Assembly: GCF_036549475.1 (NCBI RefSeq)
Contig: NZ_JAZHLI010000013.1
Location: forward strand, 1-64,000
DNA: 64,000 nt
Reading direction: 5' to 3'
Source of the DNA: Aurantimonas sp036549475
GTDB lineage: Bacteria > Pseudomonadota > Alphaproteobacteria > Rhizobiales > Rhizobiaceae
Part shown: piece after piece, positions 52,489 to 61,408 of the stretch
How the letters are laid out: every line of letters starts with the position of its first letter
Numbering within the stretch: the first letter of the stretch is position 1
The notes under the pieces: generated by a model
Told to the model about the DNA's origin: nothing
What the model saw: the letters and a program-made list of their open reading frames with translations, nothing else
Databases searched by the model: none
Made by a program: the position numbers and the translations under genes

Positions 52489-54144
52489 TCAGCGGATGGG
52501 CGGATAGAGGTCCTCGACGATGCGGCGGGAATCGTGCCGCAGGTCGAGCATGCCGTAGGTGTGGCGGAAGACGCCCCCGAGCCGCGTTTCGGTGAAGGCA
52601 TCGGCGGTCCGGCCCAGCCCGAGCCGGCGCATGGACGCACTGGCCCCGGCCAGCGCCAGCTGCTCGGCCAGCAGCCGGCAGGCGCCTTCGTCCGACAGCG
52701 CCATCGACATGGCCGCGCGCAGCACCCCTGGCGTGCCGCCGGCGGTCTCGGCCATGTCGCTCTCGATCGTGGCGATCACGGTGTCGAAGGCCTGGGAGTC
52801 GCGCTTCAGGATGCGCGCGAGATCGAGCGCCATGACATTGCCCGACCCCTCCCAGATCGCGTTCACCGGAGCCTCGCGATAGGCCCGGGCCAGCCGTCCA
52901 TCCTCGACATAGCCATTGCCACCGAGGCACTCCATCGCCTCGTAGGTCACCGCCGGTGCCATCTTGCAGACCCAGTACTTGGTCACCGGCGTCATGACGC
53001 GGGCCCATGCGGCATCGGTATCGGACGCCGTTTCCCCTGCCCGCCGGTCGAAGGCTTCCGCAAGCCGGAAGGACAGCACCGTGGCGGCGGCGACGTCCAG
53101 CGCCATGTCGGCGAGCACTCGCACCATCTGGGGCTGCTCGATCAGCGTCTTGCCGAACACGCGCCGTTCGCGGGCATGGTGGACCGCCTCGGCCAGGGCG
53201 CCGCGCATCAGGCCGGCCGAGGCCAGCGCGCAGTCGAGCCGGGTCAGCGTCACCATCTCGATGATGGTCTTCACGCCCTTGCCCGGATCTCCGACCCGCT
53301 GTGCGTCGGCGTCGACGAATTCAATCTCCGACGAGGCGTTCGACCGGTTGCCGAGCTTGTCCTTCAGTCGCTGGAAATGAAGGCCGTTCAGCGAACCGTC
53401 TTCACGGCGGCGGGGCATGAGGAAGCAGGTCGGTCCCTCCGGCGCCTGGGCGAGGACTAGGAACCCGTCCGACATGGGCGCCGACATGAACCATTTGTGG
53501 CCGGTCAGGCGGTAATGGCCGTCGCCGGCATCGACCGCATTGGTCGTGTTGGCCCTGACATCGGTCCCGCCCTGCTTCTCGGTCATGCCCATGCCGAGGG
53601 TGACTCCGGCCTTTGTCAGGGGTGGCTTGACGCCCGGGTCGTACTGGCGCGTGGCGATGACCGGCAGCCAGGTACCGCGCAGCCTGGGAGCTGCGGCCAG
53701 GGCCGCGACCGACGCGCTGGTCATGGTGATCGGGCACAGATGCCCACACTCCACGCCGGCCGTCATGTAGAAGCGCGCCGCCCGCGCGGCATGGCGCCGC
53801 CCGGCCTCTTCATCGGGCCCCTGCCAGATCGAGGCGTGCAGCCCGTCGGCGATCGAACGGCGCATCAGCGCGTGATAGGCCGGATGGTAGTCGATGAGCT
53901 CCAGGCGCCGGCCCTTCTCGTCGAAGCGACGCAGGCGCGGCGTTTCGACATTGGCGAGCCGGGCTAGGTCATGGGCCTCGAAGGAGCCGCAGAATCGTCC
54001 GTGCCGCTCCAGCGTCAGCAGCGTCGGCTCACCAAACCCGGCAGACAGGAGCCGCAGCAGCGGATCGCTGCGAAACACGTTGAAACCGGCGTAGTCGGAG
54101 GACTGGTTGGTGACCTCGTGGGTCTGGAATGTCGTCTCGGCCAC
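52489..54144 (-). CDS. aidB: acyl-CoA dehydrogenase, AidB type
   Basis: A 551-residue flavoprotein, the usual AidB length. The region TLGMGMTEKQGGTDVRANTT, MSAPMSDGFLVLAQ and ECLGGNGYVEDG are typical of AidB-like acyl-CoA dehydrogenases. In E. coli AidB is induced in the adaptive response to alkylating agents and binds DNA; the catalytic role is uncertain. It is divergent from pyrB (71 bp between starts). Assignment is by family; the orthology to E. coli AidB is probable. Confidence 0.9.
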   Translation of the reverse strand: MAETTFQTHEVTNQSSDYAGFNVFRSDPLLRLLSAGFGEPTLLTLERHGRFCGSFEAHDLARLANVETPRLRRFDEKGRRLELIDYHPAYHALMRRSIADGLHASIWQGPDEEAGRRHAARAARFYMTAGVECGHLCPITMTSASVAALAAAPRLRGTWLPVIATRQYDPGVKPPLTKAGVTLGMGMTEKQGGTDVRANTTNAVDAGDGHYRLTGHKWFMSAPMSDGFLVLAQAPEGPTCFLMPRRREDGSLNGLHFQRLKDKLGNRSNASSEIEFVDADAQRVGDPGKGVKTIIEMVTLTRLDCALASAGLMRGALAEAVHHARERRVFGKTLIEQPQMVRVLADMALDVAAATVLSFRLAEAFDRRAGETASDTDAAWARVMTPVTKYWVCKMAPAVTYEAMECLGGNGYVEDGRLARAYREAPVNAIWEGSGNVMALDLARILKRDSQAFDTVIATIESDMAETAGGTPGVLRAAMSMALSDEGACRLLAEQLALAGASASMRRLGLGRTADAFTETRLGGVFRHTYGMLDLRHDSRRIVEDLYPPIR

Positions 54145-54215
54145 GCGCGTCTCCTGTGCTTCAATCGGCGCGATCCTTGCCGCAAAACCGCGGATTGCCT
54201 ATAGGCGTCGTTTTA

Positions 54216-55169
54216 ATGAGCGCGACCTTGCCCATCCCCCCGTTCGGCCAGCGACACCTTCTGGGTATCGCCCGCCTGAAACCCCACGAGATCGAACAGC
54301 TGATCGATCTGGCCGAGGCGGAAGTGGCCGTCAGCCGCCGGCGCGACAAGAAGAAGTCGACGCTCAAGGGACGCACCCAGATCAACCTCTTCTTCGAGGC
54401 GTCGACCCGCACCCAGGCGTCGTTCGAACTGGCAGGCAAGCGCCTCGGTGCCGACGTCATGAACATGGCGATCGCCAATTCGTCGGTCAAAAAGGGCGAG
54501 ACCCTGATCGACACGGCGATGACCCTGAACGCCATGCAGCCGGATATCCTGATCGTGCGGCACCATTCGGCCGGTGCGGTGGCGCTCTTGGCACAGAAGG
54601 TCGCCTGCTCGGTGGTCAATGCCGGCGACGGCGCCCACGAGCATCCGACCCAGGCGCTGCTGGATGCGCTGACCATCCGCCGCCACAAGGGCCGCATCGC
54701 CCGGCTCACCGTGACGATCTGCGGCGACGTCCTGCACAGCCGCGTCGCGCGCTCCAACATCCTCCTTCTCAACGCGCTCGGCGCCAGGGTGCGTGTCGTG
54801 GCGCCCTCGACCCTGCTGCCCAGCGGCATCGAATCGATGGGCGTCGAGGTCTTCCGGCGCATGGAGGACGGGCTGAAGGACGCGGACGTGGTGATGATGC
54901 TGCGCCTGCAGCGCGAGCGCATGGAAGGATCCTTCGTCCCCTCGGTGCGCGAATATTTCCGCTATTTTGGCCTCGACGCCGAAAAGCTCAGATACGCCAA
55001 GCCCGATGCGTTGGTCATGCATCCCGGCCCGATGAACCGCGGCGTCGAGATCGCCTCAGAGATCGCCGACGGACCGCAGAGCGTCATCGAGGAGCAGGTG
55101 GAGATGGGCGTCGCGGTCCGCATGGCGGTGATGTCGGCGCTGATCGGCGGACCGGAGGTCTCGGCATGA
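54216..55169 (+). CDS. pyrB: aspartate carbamoyltransferase catalytic subunit
   Basis: A 317-residue enzyme that condenses carbamoyl phosphate and aspartate in pyrimidine synthesis. The carbamoyl phosphate site is EASTRTQASFE (about 56-66), with HPTQALLDAL and MHPGPMNRGVEI. There is no regulatory pyrI nearby. ATG 54216 places LPIPPFGQRHLL first, as in homologues. The stop overlaps the next gene by four bases; this coupling suits an ATCase that forms a complex with a pseudo-dihydroorotase. Confidence 0.96.
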   Translation: MSATLPIPPFGQRHLLGIARLKPHEIEQLIDLAEAEVAVSRRRDKKKSTLKGRTQINLFFEASTRTQASFELAGKRLGADVMNMAIANSSVKKGETLIDTAMTLNAMQPDILIVRHHSAGAVALLAQKVACSVVNAGDGAHEHPTQALLDALTIRRHKGRIARLTVTICGDVLHSRVARSNILLLNALGARVRVVAPSTLLPSGIESMGVEVFRRMEDGLKDADVVMMLRLQRERMEGSFVPSVREYFRYFGLDAEKLRYAKPDALVMHPGPMNRGVEIASEIADGPQSVIEEQVEMGVAVRMAVMSALIGGPEVSA

Positions 55170-56479
55170 GCACGCCGGCGCCAACCGTCATCGAGCATGT
55201 GCGGATCGTCGATCCGGCCCGGTCGCTGGACGAGACCGGCACGGTCATCGTCGCGGGCGGGCGGATCTTGGCTGCCGGCGCGGATGCCCTCAACCAGGGC
55301 GCGCCCGACGGCGCCGAGATCGTCGACGGCCGGCGCCTCCTGCTCGTGCCCGGCCTTGTCGATGCACGGGTGTTCATCGGCGAACCGGGCGGCGAACACC
55401 GCGAGACGATCGCCTCGGCCTCTGCCGCTGCGGCCGCCGGTGGCGTGACCTCCATCCTGACCATGCCCGACACCAATCCCGTGGTCGACGAGGTGGCGAT
55501 CGCCGAGTTCGTGATGCGCACGGCGCGCGACACGGCCGCCGTTAACGTCTTCCCGGCGGCCGCCCTCACCCGCGGCCTGAAGGGCAAGGAGATGAGCGAG
55601 ATCGGTCTCCTGACCTCGGCCGGGGTGCGGGCCTTCACCGATGGCCGGCACACGATTTCCGATCCGGTGCTGCTGCGGCGGATCATGACCTATGCCCGCG
55701 ATTTCGACGCCTTGGTGATGCACGAGACGCAGGATGCCGCGCTGACCGGCAGCGGCGTCATGAACGAGGGCCTGCTGGCGTCCTGGCTGGGTCTGCCCGG
55801 CGCGCCCGCTGAGGCCGAGATCATCCCGCTGGAACGGGACTTGCGCCTCGCTGCCCTCACCGGCTGCCGCTACCATGCGGCCAAGGTCTCGCTGGGCGAA
55901 TCGGCGGCCGTCATGCGGCAGGCCAAACGCCGCGGGACCGCCGCAACGGCCGGCATCTCGATCAACCATCTGTCGCTCAACGAGAACGACATCGGCGAAT
56001 ATCGCACCTTCTTCCGCCTGTCGCCGCCATTGCGCCGCGAGGAGGACCGCGCCGCCATGGTCACGGCCCTGGCCGATGGAACCATCGACATCATCGTCTC
56101 CTCCCACGATCCGCAGGACGCCGACGGCAAGCGCCGGCCCTTCGCCGAAGCCGAGAGCGGCGCGATCGGCCTCGAGACCCTGCTGCCGGCCGCCCTGCGC
56201 CTGCATCATTGCGGCGACGTGTCCCTGCCCCGCATCATCGAGTGTCTGACCGCCGCGCCGGCGAAGCTGCTGGGGATCGACCGCGGCACGCTCGCGCCGG
56301 GATCTGTGGCCGACATGACCCTGGTCGATCTCGAGGCGCCGTTCCTGTTCAGCGAGGATCGCATCCGCTCGCGCTCGAAGAACACCGCCTTCGAGAACGC
56401 CCGCTTCCAGGGCCAGGTCTTGCGGACCTTCGTCGCCGGCCGCACAGTCTTCCAGGAACCGGACCGGAGCGGGGGCTGA
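55166..56479 (+). CDS. dihydroorotase-like protein lacking key metal ligands (PyrC'/PyrX type)
   Basis: A 437-residue amidohydrolase-fold protein behind pyrB. Active dihydroorotases read PGL-x-D-x-H-x-H at the first strand; here the segment is VPGLVDARVFIGEPG (62-76), with neither histidine. Later, where TDHAPH is expected, SSHDPQ is found (in DIIVSSHDPQDADGK). Two ligand positions of the binuclear centre are thus replaced. In Pseudomonas an inactive PyrC' of this kind is needed to assemble ATCase. Rhizobial homologues have, as I recall, the same RVFxGEPG sequence. A true dihydroorotase must be elsewhere. The gene overlaps pyrB and plsY. Confidence 0.88.
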   Translation: MSTPAPTVIEHVRIVDPARSLDETGTVIVAGGRILAAGADALNQGAPDGAEIVDGRRLLLVPGLVDARVFIGEPGGEHRETIASASAAAAAGGVTSILTMPDTNPVVDEVAIAEFVMRTARDTAAVNVFPAAALTRGLKGKEMSEIGLLTSAGVRAFTDGRHTISDPVLLRRIMTYARDFDALVMHETQDAALTGSGVMNEGLLASWLGLPGAPAEAEIIPLERDLRLAALTGCRYHAAKVSLGESAAVMRQAKRRGTAATAGISINHLSLNENDIGEYRTFFRLSPPLRREEDRAAMVTALADGTIDIIVSSHDPQDADGKRRPFAEAESGAIGLETLLPAALRLHHCGDVSLPRIIECLTAAPAKLLGIDRGTLAPGSVADMTLVDLEAPFLFSEDRIRSRSKNTAFENARFQGQVLRTFVAGRTVFQEPDRSGG

Positions 56480-57087
56480 TGGTGGATTGGGGAGCGGGCC
56501 TCTGGCCGATCTGGCTGGCGTGCGTCGTCGGCGGCTATCTCATCGGCTCGATTCCCTTCGGGCTGATCTTCGCGCGCCTGTTCGGCCTCGGCGACATCCG
56601 CAAGATCGGCTCGGGCAACATCGGCGCCACCAACGCGCTGCGCACCGGCAACAAGCCGATGGCCGCCCTGACCCTTGCCGGTGACATCCTGAAGGGTACC
56701 GTGCCGGTGCTCGTCGCCTCACGCTGGGGCGGCGAAGCGGCCATCCTGGCTGGCTTGGCGGCGTTTCTCGGCCACCTCTTCCCGGTGTGGGTCGGCTTCA
56801 AGGGGGGTAAGGGCGTCGCCACCTATCTCGGCATCCTTCTCGGAATCGCCCCGATCGGCGTCCTTGTCTTCGCCGCGGTCTGGCTCTCCGTGGCGTACTT
56901 CTCCCGCTATTCCTCGCTGGCCGCCCTGGCAGCCACGCTGATCGTGCCGATCGCCTATCTCGCCCTCGGCTATTTGGACGCGGCCGCCCTCACCGGCCTC
57001 CTGACGCTGATCGTCTACATCCGCCATCACGCAAATATCCGCCGGCTGCTGGCCGGCACCGAGGGCAAGATCGGAGCCAAGGGGTGA
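56479..57087 (+). CDS. plsY: glycerol-3-phosphate acyltransferase PlsY
   Basis: A 202-residue integral membrane protein with about five helices, starting with LWPIWLACVVGGYLIGSIPFG. Conserved motifs are SGNIGATNALRTGNK, FKGGKGVATYLG and RHHANIRRLLAGTE. It acylates glycerol-3-phosphate with acyl-phosphate in phospholipid synthesis. ATG 56479 shares one base with the upstream stop; the stop overlaps the GTG of dprA by four bases. Confidence 0.95.
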   Translation: MVDWGAGLWPIWLACVVGGYLIGSIPFGLIFARLFGLGDIRKIGSGNIGATNALRTGNKPMAALTLAGDILKGTVPVLVASRWGGEAAILAGLAAFLGHLFPVWVGFKGGKGVATYLGILLGIAPIGVLVFAAVWLSVAYFSRYSSLAALAATLIVPIAYLALGYLDAAALTGLLTLIVYIRHHANIRRLLAGTEGKIGAKG

Positions 57088-58213
57088 CGGTCTCCGACGC
57101 CTCTCCCCGTGGCGTCAGACTTCCCGACGAGACCCGGCTTGCCTGGCTGCGCCTGATCCGCAGCGAGAACGTCGGCCCCGTCACCTTCCGCACCCTGATC
57201 AACCGCTTCGGCGGCGCCGACGCGGCGCTGGCGGCACTGCCCGAACTGGCCGCGCGCGGCGGCCGCAGCATCCGGGTCGAAAGCCGGGAATCGGCCGAGG
57301 CGGAGATGGCCCGGGCGATCCGCATGGGGGCCCGCTTCATCTGCCTGGGCGAACCCGAGTACCCCACGCTGCTGAGGGCGACGGAGAGCACGCCGCCGGT
57401 GCTGGCGATCATGGGCGCCGCGGATACCCTCGACCAGCCGGCCGTCGCAATCGTCGGCGCGCGCAACGCCTCCCTCTCAGGGGTCAAGCTCACACGCCAG
57501 ATCGCCGCGGAGATCGGCCGCTCGGGGTACGTCGTGGTCTCGGGGCTGGCGCGCGGCATCGATGCGGCCGCCCACGAGGCCGCGCTGGCGACCGGAACAT
57601 CGGCGTCTTCGCCGGCGGTCTCGGCCGCCCCTATCCCGACGAGAACCGCCCGCTGATGCGCCGGATCGTCGACGAGGGCGGCTGCCTCGTCTCCGAGCGT
57701 CTTTTCGGCTGGGAGCCACGCTCCCGCGACTTTCCCCGGCGCAACCGGCTGGTCGCGGGGCTGGCGATGGACCTGGTGGTGACCGAGGCCGCGCTGCGCT
57801 CAGGATCGCTGATCAGTGCCCGCATCACCGCGGAGATCGGCCGGATCGTCTTTGCCGTGCCCGACTCGCCCCTCGATCCGCGCGCCGCCGGTACCAACCA
57901 GTTGCGGAAGACCGGAGCCATACTGGCGACCGAAGGGGCCGACATCATCGAGGCGCTGCGACCCCTGGACGATCGTATGACAGCCGGCCCACCCGCAATC
58001 GAGGAGCCACCTTCGGGACAGGCCTCCGACGAGCCGGCGGAAGGCGAGCGCGAGCGTATCCTTGAAACCCTCGGTCCCACGCCGGTCGCCATCGACGACA
58101 GCATCGCCCATACCGGTGCCCGGCCCGGCGCGGTCCAGCTCGTCCTTCTGGAACTGGATCTGTCGGATCGCCTGGAGCGCCATCCCGGCGGGCTGGTATC
58201 GCTACTTCTCTGA
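57084..58213 (+). pseudogene. dprA: DNA-processing protein DprA, frameshifted
   Basis: DprA loads RecA on incoming single-stranded DNA in transformation. The first frame (GTG 57084) gives a normal N-terminal domain and Rossmann start (AIVGARNASLSGVKLTR, SGLARGIDAAAHEAAL). After ATG (Ala-Thr-Gly) near 57595 the frame shifts: ACCGGAACATCGGC appears to miss one C. The next frame continues exactly as expected with IGVFAGGLGRPYPDENRPLM, FPRRNRLVAGLA and a winged-helix end, stopping at 58213. Adding one base would give 376 residues. It may be a sequencing error or a real inactivation. It lies directly behind plsY. Confidence 0.9.
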
Positions 58214-58423
58214 CCGCGTCGTGCTGAGCGAGATCTGATGCTCTGCCTCGAGCCGCGCCATCTCCAGGAGATAGCCCAGCAACGAGTTGTTCTGGACGTT
58301 CGACACAAGCTTCAGTTGTGCCAGCATGTCGCGGACGTAGCGCAAATTCGCTTCGCGTCGGTTGGATGCGCTGTCATGGATGGCACACTCCCGAAAGCGG
58401 CAGGCGACGGCGACGAATCCCAT
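58202..58423 (-). CDS. small conserved protein, convergent to dprA
   Basis: A protein of up to 73 residues, ending in SNRREANLRYVRDMLAQLKL and LLGYLLEMARLEAEHQISL. The regular helical pattern and its conserved-looking core (R-x-x-x-L-x-Y-V-R-D-M-L-x-Q-L, L-x-Y-L-x-E-M-A-x-x-E) match small uncharacterised proteins I recall from Hyphomicrobiales. The start is uncertain: ATG at 58423 is the nearest, and a shorter product beginning around SNRRE is possible. Its last 12 bases overlap dprA on the other strand. Function unknown. Confidence 0.65.
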   Translation of the reverse strand: MGFVAVACRFRECAIHDSASNRREANLRYVRDMLAQLKLVSNVQNNSLLGYLLEMARLEAEHQISLSTTRSEK

Positions 58424-58632
58424 GTCCGCGCGGTCTTGCCCTGAAGCTGCAACTTTAGGGATTTTCTGTCCATGACTACAACCAGCAAGAGTGCGCGACG
58501 AGGGGCGGGGTTGACCGGTCGCGCCGGACTGTCCATGTGACGGTGCGGCCGACGCCCGTTTCGTCGTCGAGTTTTCTGCTGCACAGGCGACCTGACCGGG
58601 TCGCATCTCTCTTCTCTCAGGACTGCCTTGTC

Positions 58633-61404
58633 ATGGATGTCGTCATCGTCGAATCGCCGGCCAAAGCGAAGACGATCAACAAATACCTCGGTGGCGACTA
58701 CCATGTGATCGCCTCCTACGGCCACGTTCGCGACCTTCCTCCCAAGGACGGATCGGTGCGTCCGGACGAAGATTTCGCGATGAGCTGGGAGGTCGGCAAG
58801 CCCTCGGTAAAGCGAATCAACGAGATCGCCCAGGCGGTCAAGAAGGCCGACGGCCTCGTGCTGGCGACCGATCCGGATCGCGAGGGCGAGGCCATCTCCT
58901 GGCACGTCCTGGAAGTGCTGCGGCAGAAGAAGGTGATCGGCACCAAGCCCGTCAGCCGGGTCGTCTTCAACGCGATTACCAAGAAGGCGGTGCTCGATGC
59001 GATGGCCAATCCCCGCGCCATCGACGAGCCGCTGGTGGATGCCTATCTCGCCCGCCGTGCACTCGATTATCTCGTGGGCTTCACCCTCTCCCCCGTCCTG
59101 TGGCGAAAGCTGCCCGGCGCCCGCTCGGCCGGCCGTGTCCAGTCGGTGGCGCTGCGCCTTGTCTGCGACCGCGAAGCCGAGATCGAGCGGTTCAAGAAGG
59201 AAGAGTACTGGCAGGTCGCGGCGACGCTCGCGACGCCGCGCGGCGACGATTTTCGCGCGCGGCTTACCGGCTTCGGCGGCGACAAGCTGCAGAAGATGTC
59301 GATCGGCGACGGCGAGCGGGCCGAGACGATCCGCGCCATGCTGGACGGCGCCACCTACCGGGTCGACAGCGTTCAGGCCAAGCCGACCAAGCGCAATCCC
59401 GGCCCGCCCTTCACCACGTCGACGCTGCAGCAGGCCGCGTCCGCCAAGCTCGGCTTCTCGGCCTCGCGCACCATGCAGGTCGCCCAGCGGCTCTATGAGG
59501 GCGTGGATGTCGGCGGCGAGACCGTCGGCCTGATCACCTACATGCGGACCGACGGCGTCCAGATGGCGCCGGAAGCCATCGCCGATGCACGCAAGTCCAT
59601 CGGAGCGAGCTTCGGCGATCGCTACGTGCCGGAGAAGCCGCGCTATTATTCGAGCAAGGCCAAGAATGCGCAGGAGGCCCACGAAGCCGTCCGTCCGACC
59701 GAATTCGGCCGTTCGCCCAAGGACATCGAGCGGTATCTGGATCGTGACCAGGCCCGGCTCTACGACCTGATCTGGAAACGCTGCATCGCGAGCCAGATGG
59801 CATCGGCCGAGATCGAGCGCACGACGGCCGAGATCGTGGCCACCAATGGCGGTGAGACTGCAACCCTGCGCGCCACCGGCCAGGTCATCAAGTTCGACGG
59901 CTTCATCGGCGCCTATGTCGAGCATCGCGACGACAGCAAGGCGAGCGATCCCGGCGAAGAGGACGACGACCGCGCCCGCTTGCCGGAAATCCTCGCCGAC
60001 GAGGACCTGGCCAAGCGCGCCATCGAAGCCTCGCAGCATTTCACCGAGCCGCCGCCGCGCTTTTCCGAGGCTTCGCTGATCAAGCGAATGGAAGAGCTCG
60101 GCATCGGCCGGCCCTCCACCTATGCGTCGACGCTGCAGACGCTGGAAGACCGCGGCTATGTGGTGCAGGAGAACCGCAAGCTGCTGCCCGACGCCAAGGG
60201 CCGCCTTGTCACCGCGTTCCTGCACAATTTCTTCGAGCGCTACGTGGAGTACGACTTCACCGCGGCGCTGGAGGAAAAGCTGGACCTGATCTCGGCCGGC
60301 CAGCTTGCCTGGAAGGACGTACTGCGGGAGTTCTGGCGGGACTTCTCGACCCAGGTCGACGGCACCAAGGAACTGCGGGTCACCAACGTTCTCGACGCCC
60401 TCAACATCGAGCTCGGCCCCCTGGTCTTCCCGCCGAAGGAGGACGGCACCGAGCCGCGCGCCTGCCCGCGCTGCGGCAACGGCCAGCTATCGCTCAAGCT
60501 CGGCAAGTTCGGCGCCTTCGTCGGCTGCTCCAACTACCCCGATTGTGGCTATACCCGCCAACTCGGCACCAATCTGTCGGGCGACGGTGCGGCCGCCGAC
60601 GAGGGTCCGTCGGATCTCGGCGTCGATCCGGAAACGGGCGAGCCGGTGACCCTGCGCACGGGACGTTTCGGGCCCTACGTCCAGCGCGGCGAGGGCAAGG
60701 AGGCCAAGCGCTCGTCCCTGCCCAAGGGCTGGCAGGCGAGCGAGATGGACCTGGACAAGGCGCTGCGGCTCCTGTCGCTGCCGCGCGAGGTCGGCCTGCA
60801 TCCCGAAAGCGGCAAGCCGATCCTGGCCGGGCTCGGACGCTACGGACCGTTCCTCAATCACGACGGCATGTATGCCAACCTCGAGACCATCGAGGATGTC
60901 TTCGAGGTGGGCCTCAACCGCGCCGTCACCGTCATTGCAGAGAAGAAGGAAAAGGGCGGCCGCGGACGCGGCACGCCTGCGGCGCTGGCGACACTCGGCG
61001 AACATCCGCAATATGGCGGCGAGATCACCGTGCGCGACGGCCGTTTCGGGCCGTATGTGAATGTCGGCAAGGTCAATGCGACGCTGCCCAAGGCGAAGGA
61101 TCCGGCCAGCGTCACGCTGGAAGATGCGATCCAGCTGATCAACGAGCGCGTCGAGAAGACCGGCAAGAAACCGGTGGCCAAGAAGGCAGCGGCGAAAAAG
61201 CCCGCAGCCAAGAAGACGGCGGCCAAGAAGGCACCTGCCAAGAAGCCGGCGACAAAGGCTGTCGAGGGCGATGAGCCGGCCAAGAAGGCCGCGGCACCCA
61301 AGAGGGCGGCTGCCAAGAAGCCTGCCACGGCCAGGAAGCCGGCGGCGGCAAAGACGGCCAAACCGGTGGTCGATGCCGATTCGGTGCCATGGGATCAGGA
61401 GTAG
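58633..61404 (+). CDS. topA: DNA topoisomerase I
   Basis: A 923-residue type IA enzyme that relaxes negative supercoils. The Toprim domain starts MDVVIVESPAKAKTINKYLG and has ATDPDREGEAISWH. The catalytic tyrosine is Tyr303 in GLITYMRTDGV. One zinc ribbon is visible (CPRCGNG, CSNYPDC; about 617-645), followed by several GRFGPYV-type repeats. The end is an Ala/Lys-rich tail with KKPAAKK repeats, a DNA-binding tail common in this class. ATG 58633 was chosen; the frame upstream looks non-coding. Confidence 0.96.
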   Translation: MDVVIVESPAKAKTINKYLGGDYHVIASYGHVRDLPPKDGSVRPDEDFAMSWEVGKPSVKRINEIAQAVKKADGLVLATDPDREGEAISWHVLEVLRQKKVIGTKPVSRVVFNAITKKAVLDAMANPRAIDEPLVDAYLARRALDYLVGFTLSPVLWRKLPGARSAGRVQSVALRLVCDREAEIERFKKEEYWQVAATLATPRGDDFRARLTGFGGDKLQKMSIGDGERAETIRAMLDGATYRVDSVQAKPTKRNPGPPFTTSTLQQAASAKLGFSASRTMQVAQRLYEGVDVGGETVGLITYMRTDGVQMAPEAIADARKSIGASFGDRYVPEKPRYYSSKAKNAQEAHEAVRPTEFGRSPKDIERYLDRDQARLYDLIWKRCIASQMASAEIERTTAEIVATNGGETATLRATGQVIKFDGFIGAYVEHRDDSKASDPGEEDDDRARLPEILADEDLAKRAIEASQHFTEPPPRFSEASLIKRMEELGIGRPSTYASTLQTLEDRGYVVQENRKLLPDAKGRLVTAFLHNFFERYVEYDFTAALEEKLDLISAGQLAWKDVLREFWRDFSTQVDGTKELRVTNVLDALNIELGPLVFPPKEDGTEPRACPRCGNGQLSLKLGKFGAFVGCSNYPDCGYTRQLGTNLSGDGAAADEGPSDLGVDPETGEPVTLRTGRFGPYVQRGEGKEAKRSSLPKGWQASEMDLDKALRLLSLPREVGLHPESGKPILAGLGRYGPFLNHDGMYANLETIEDVFEVGLNRAVTVIAEKKEKGGRGRGTPAALATLGEHPQYGGEITVRDGRFGPYVNVGKVNATLPKAKDPASVTLEDAIQLINERVEKTGKKPVAKKAAAKKPAAKKTAAKKAPAKKPATKAVEGDEPAKKAAAPKRAAAKKPATARKPAAAKTAKPVVDADSVPWDQE

Positions 61405-61408
61405 GATT

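Noticed and set aside
58312..60225. A 637-codon minus-strand frame opposite topA
   Set aside because: Shadow of topA; the translation lacks domains, and the topA catalytic motifs lie on the other strand.
61170..61370. Repeated AAKKPAAKK-type sequence at the end of topA as a DNA repeat element
   Set aside because: It is a low-complexity Ala/Lys tail inside the coding frame, common in alphaproteobacterial topoisomerase I.
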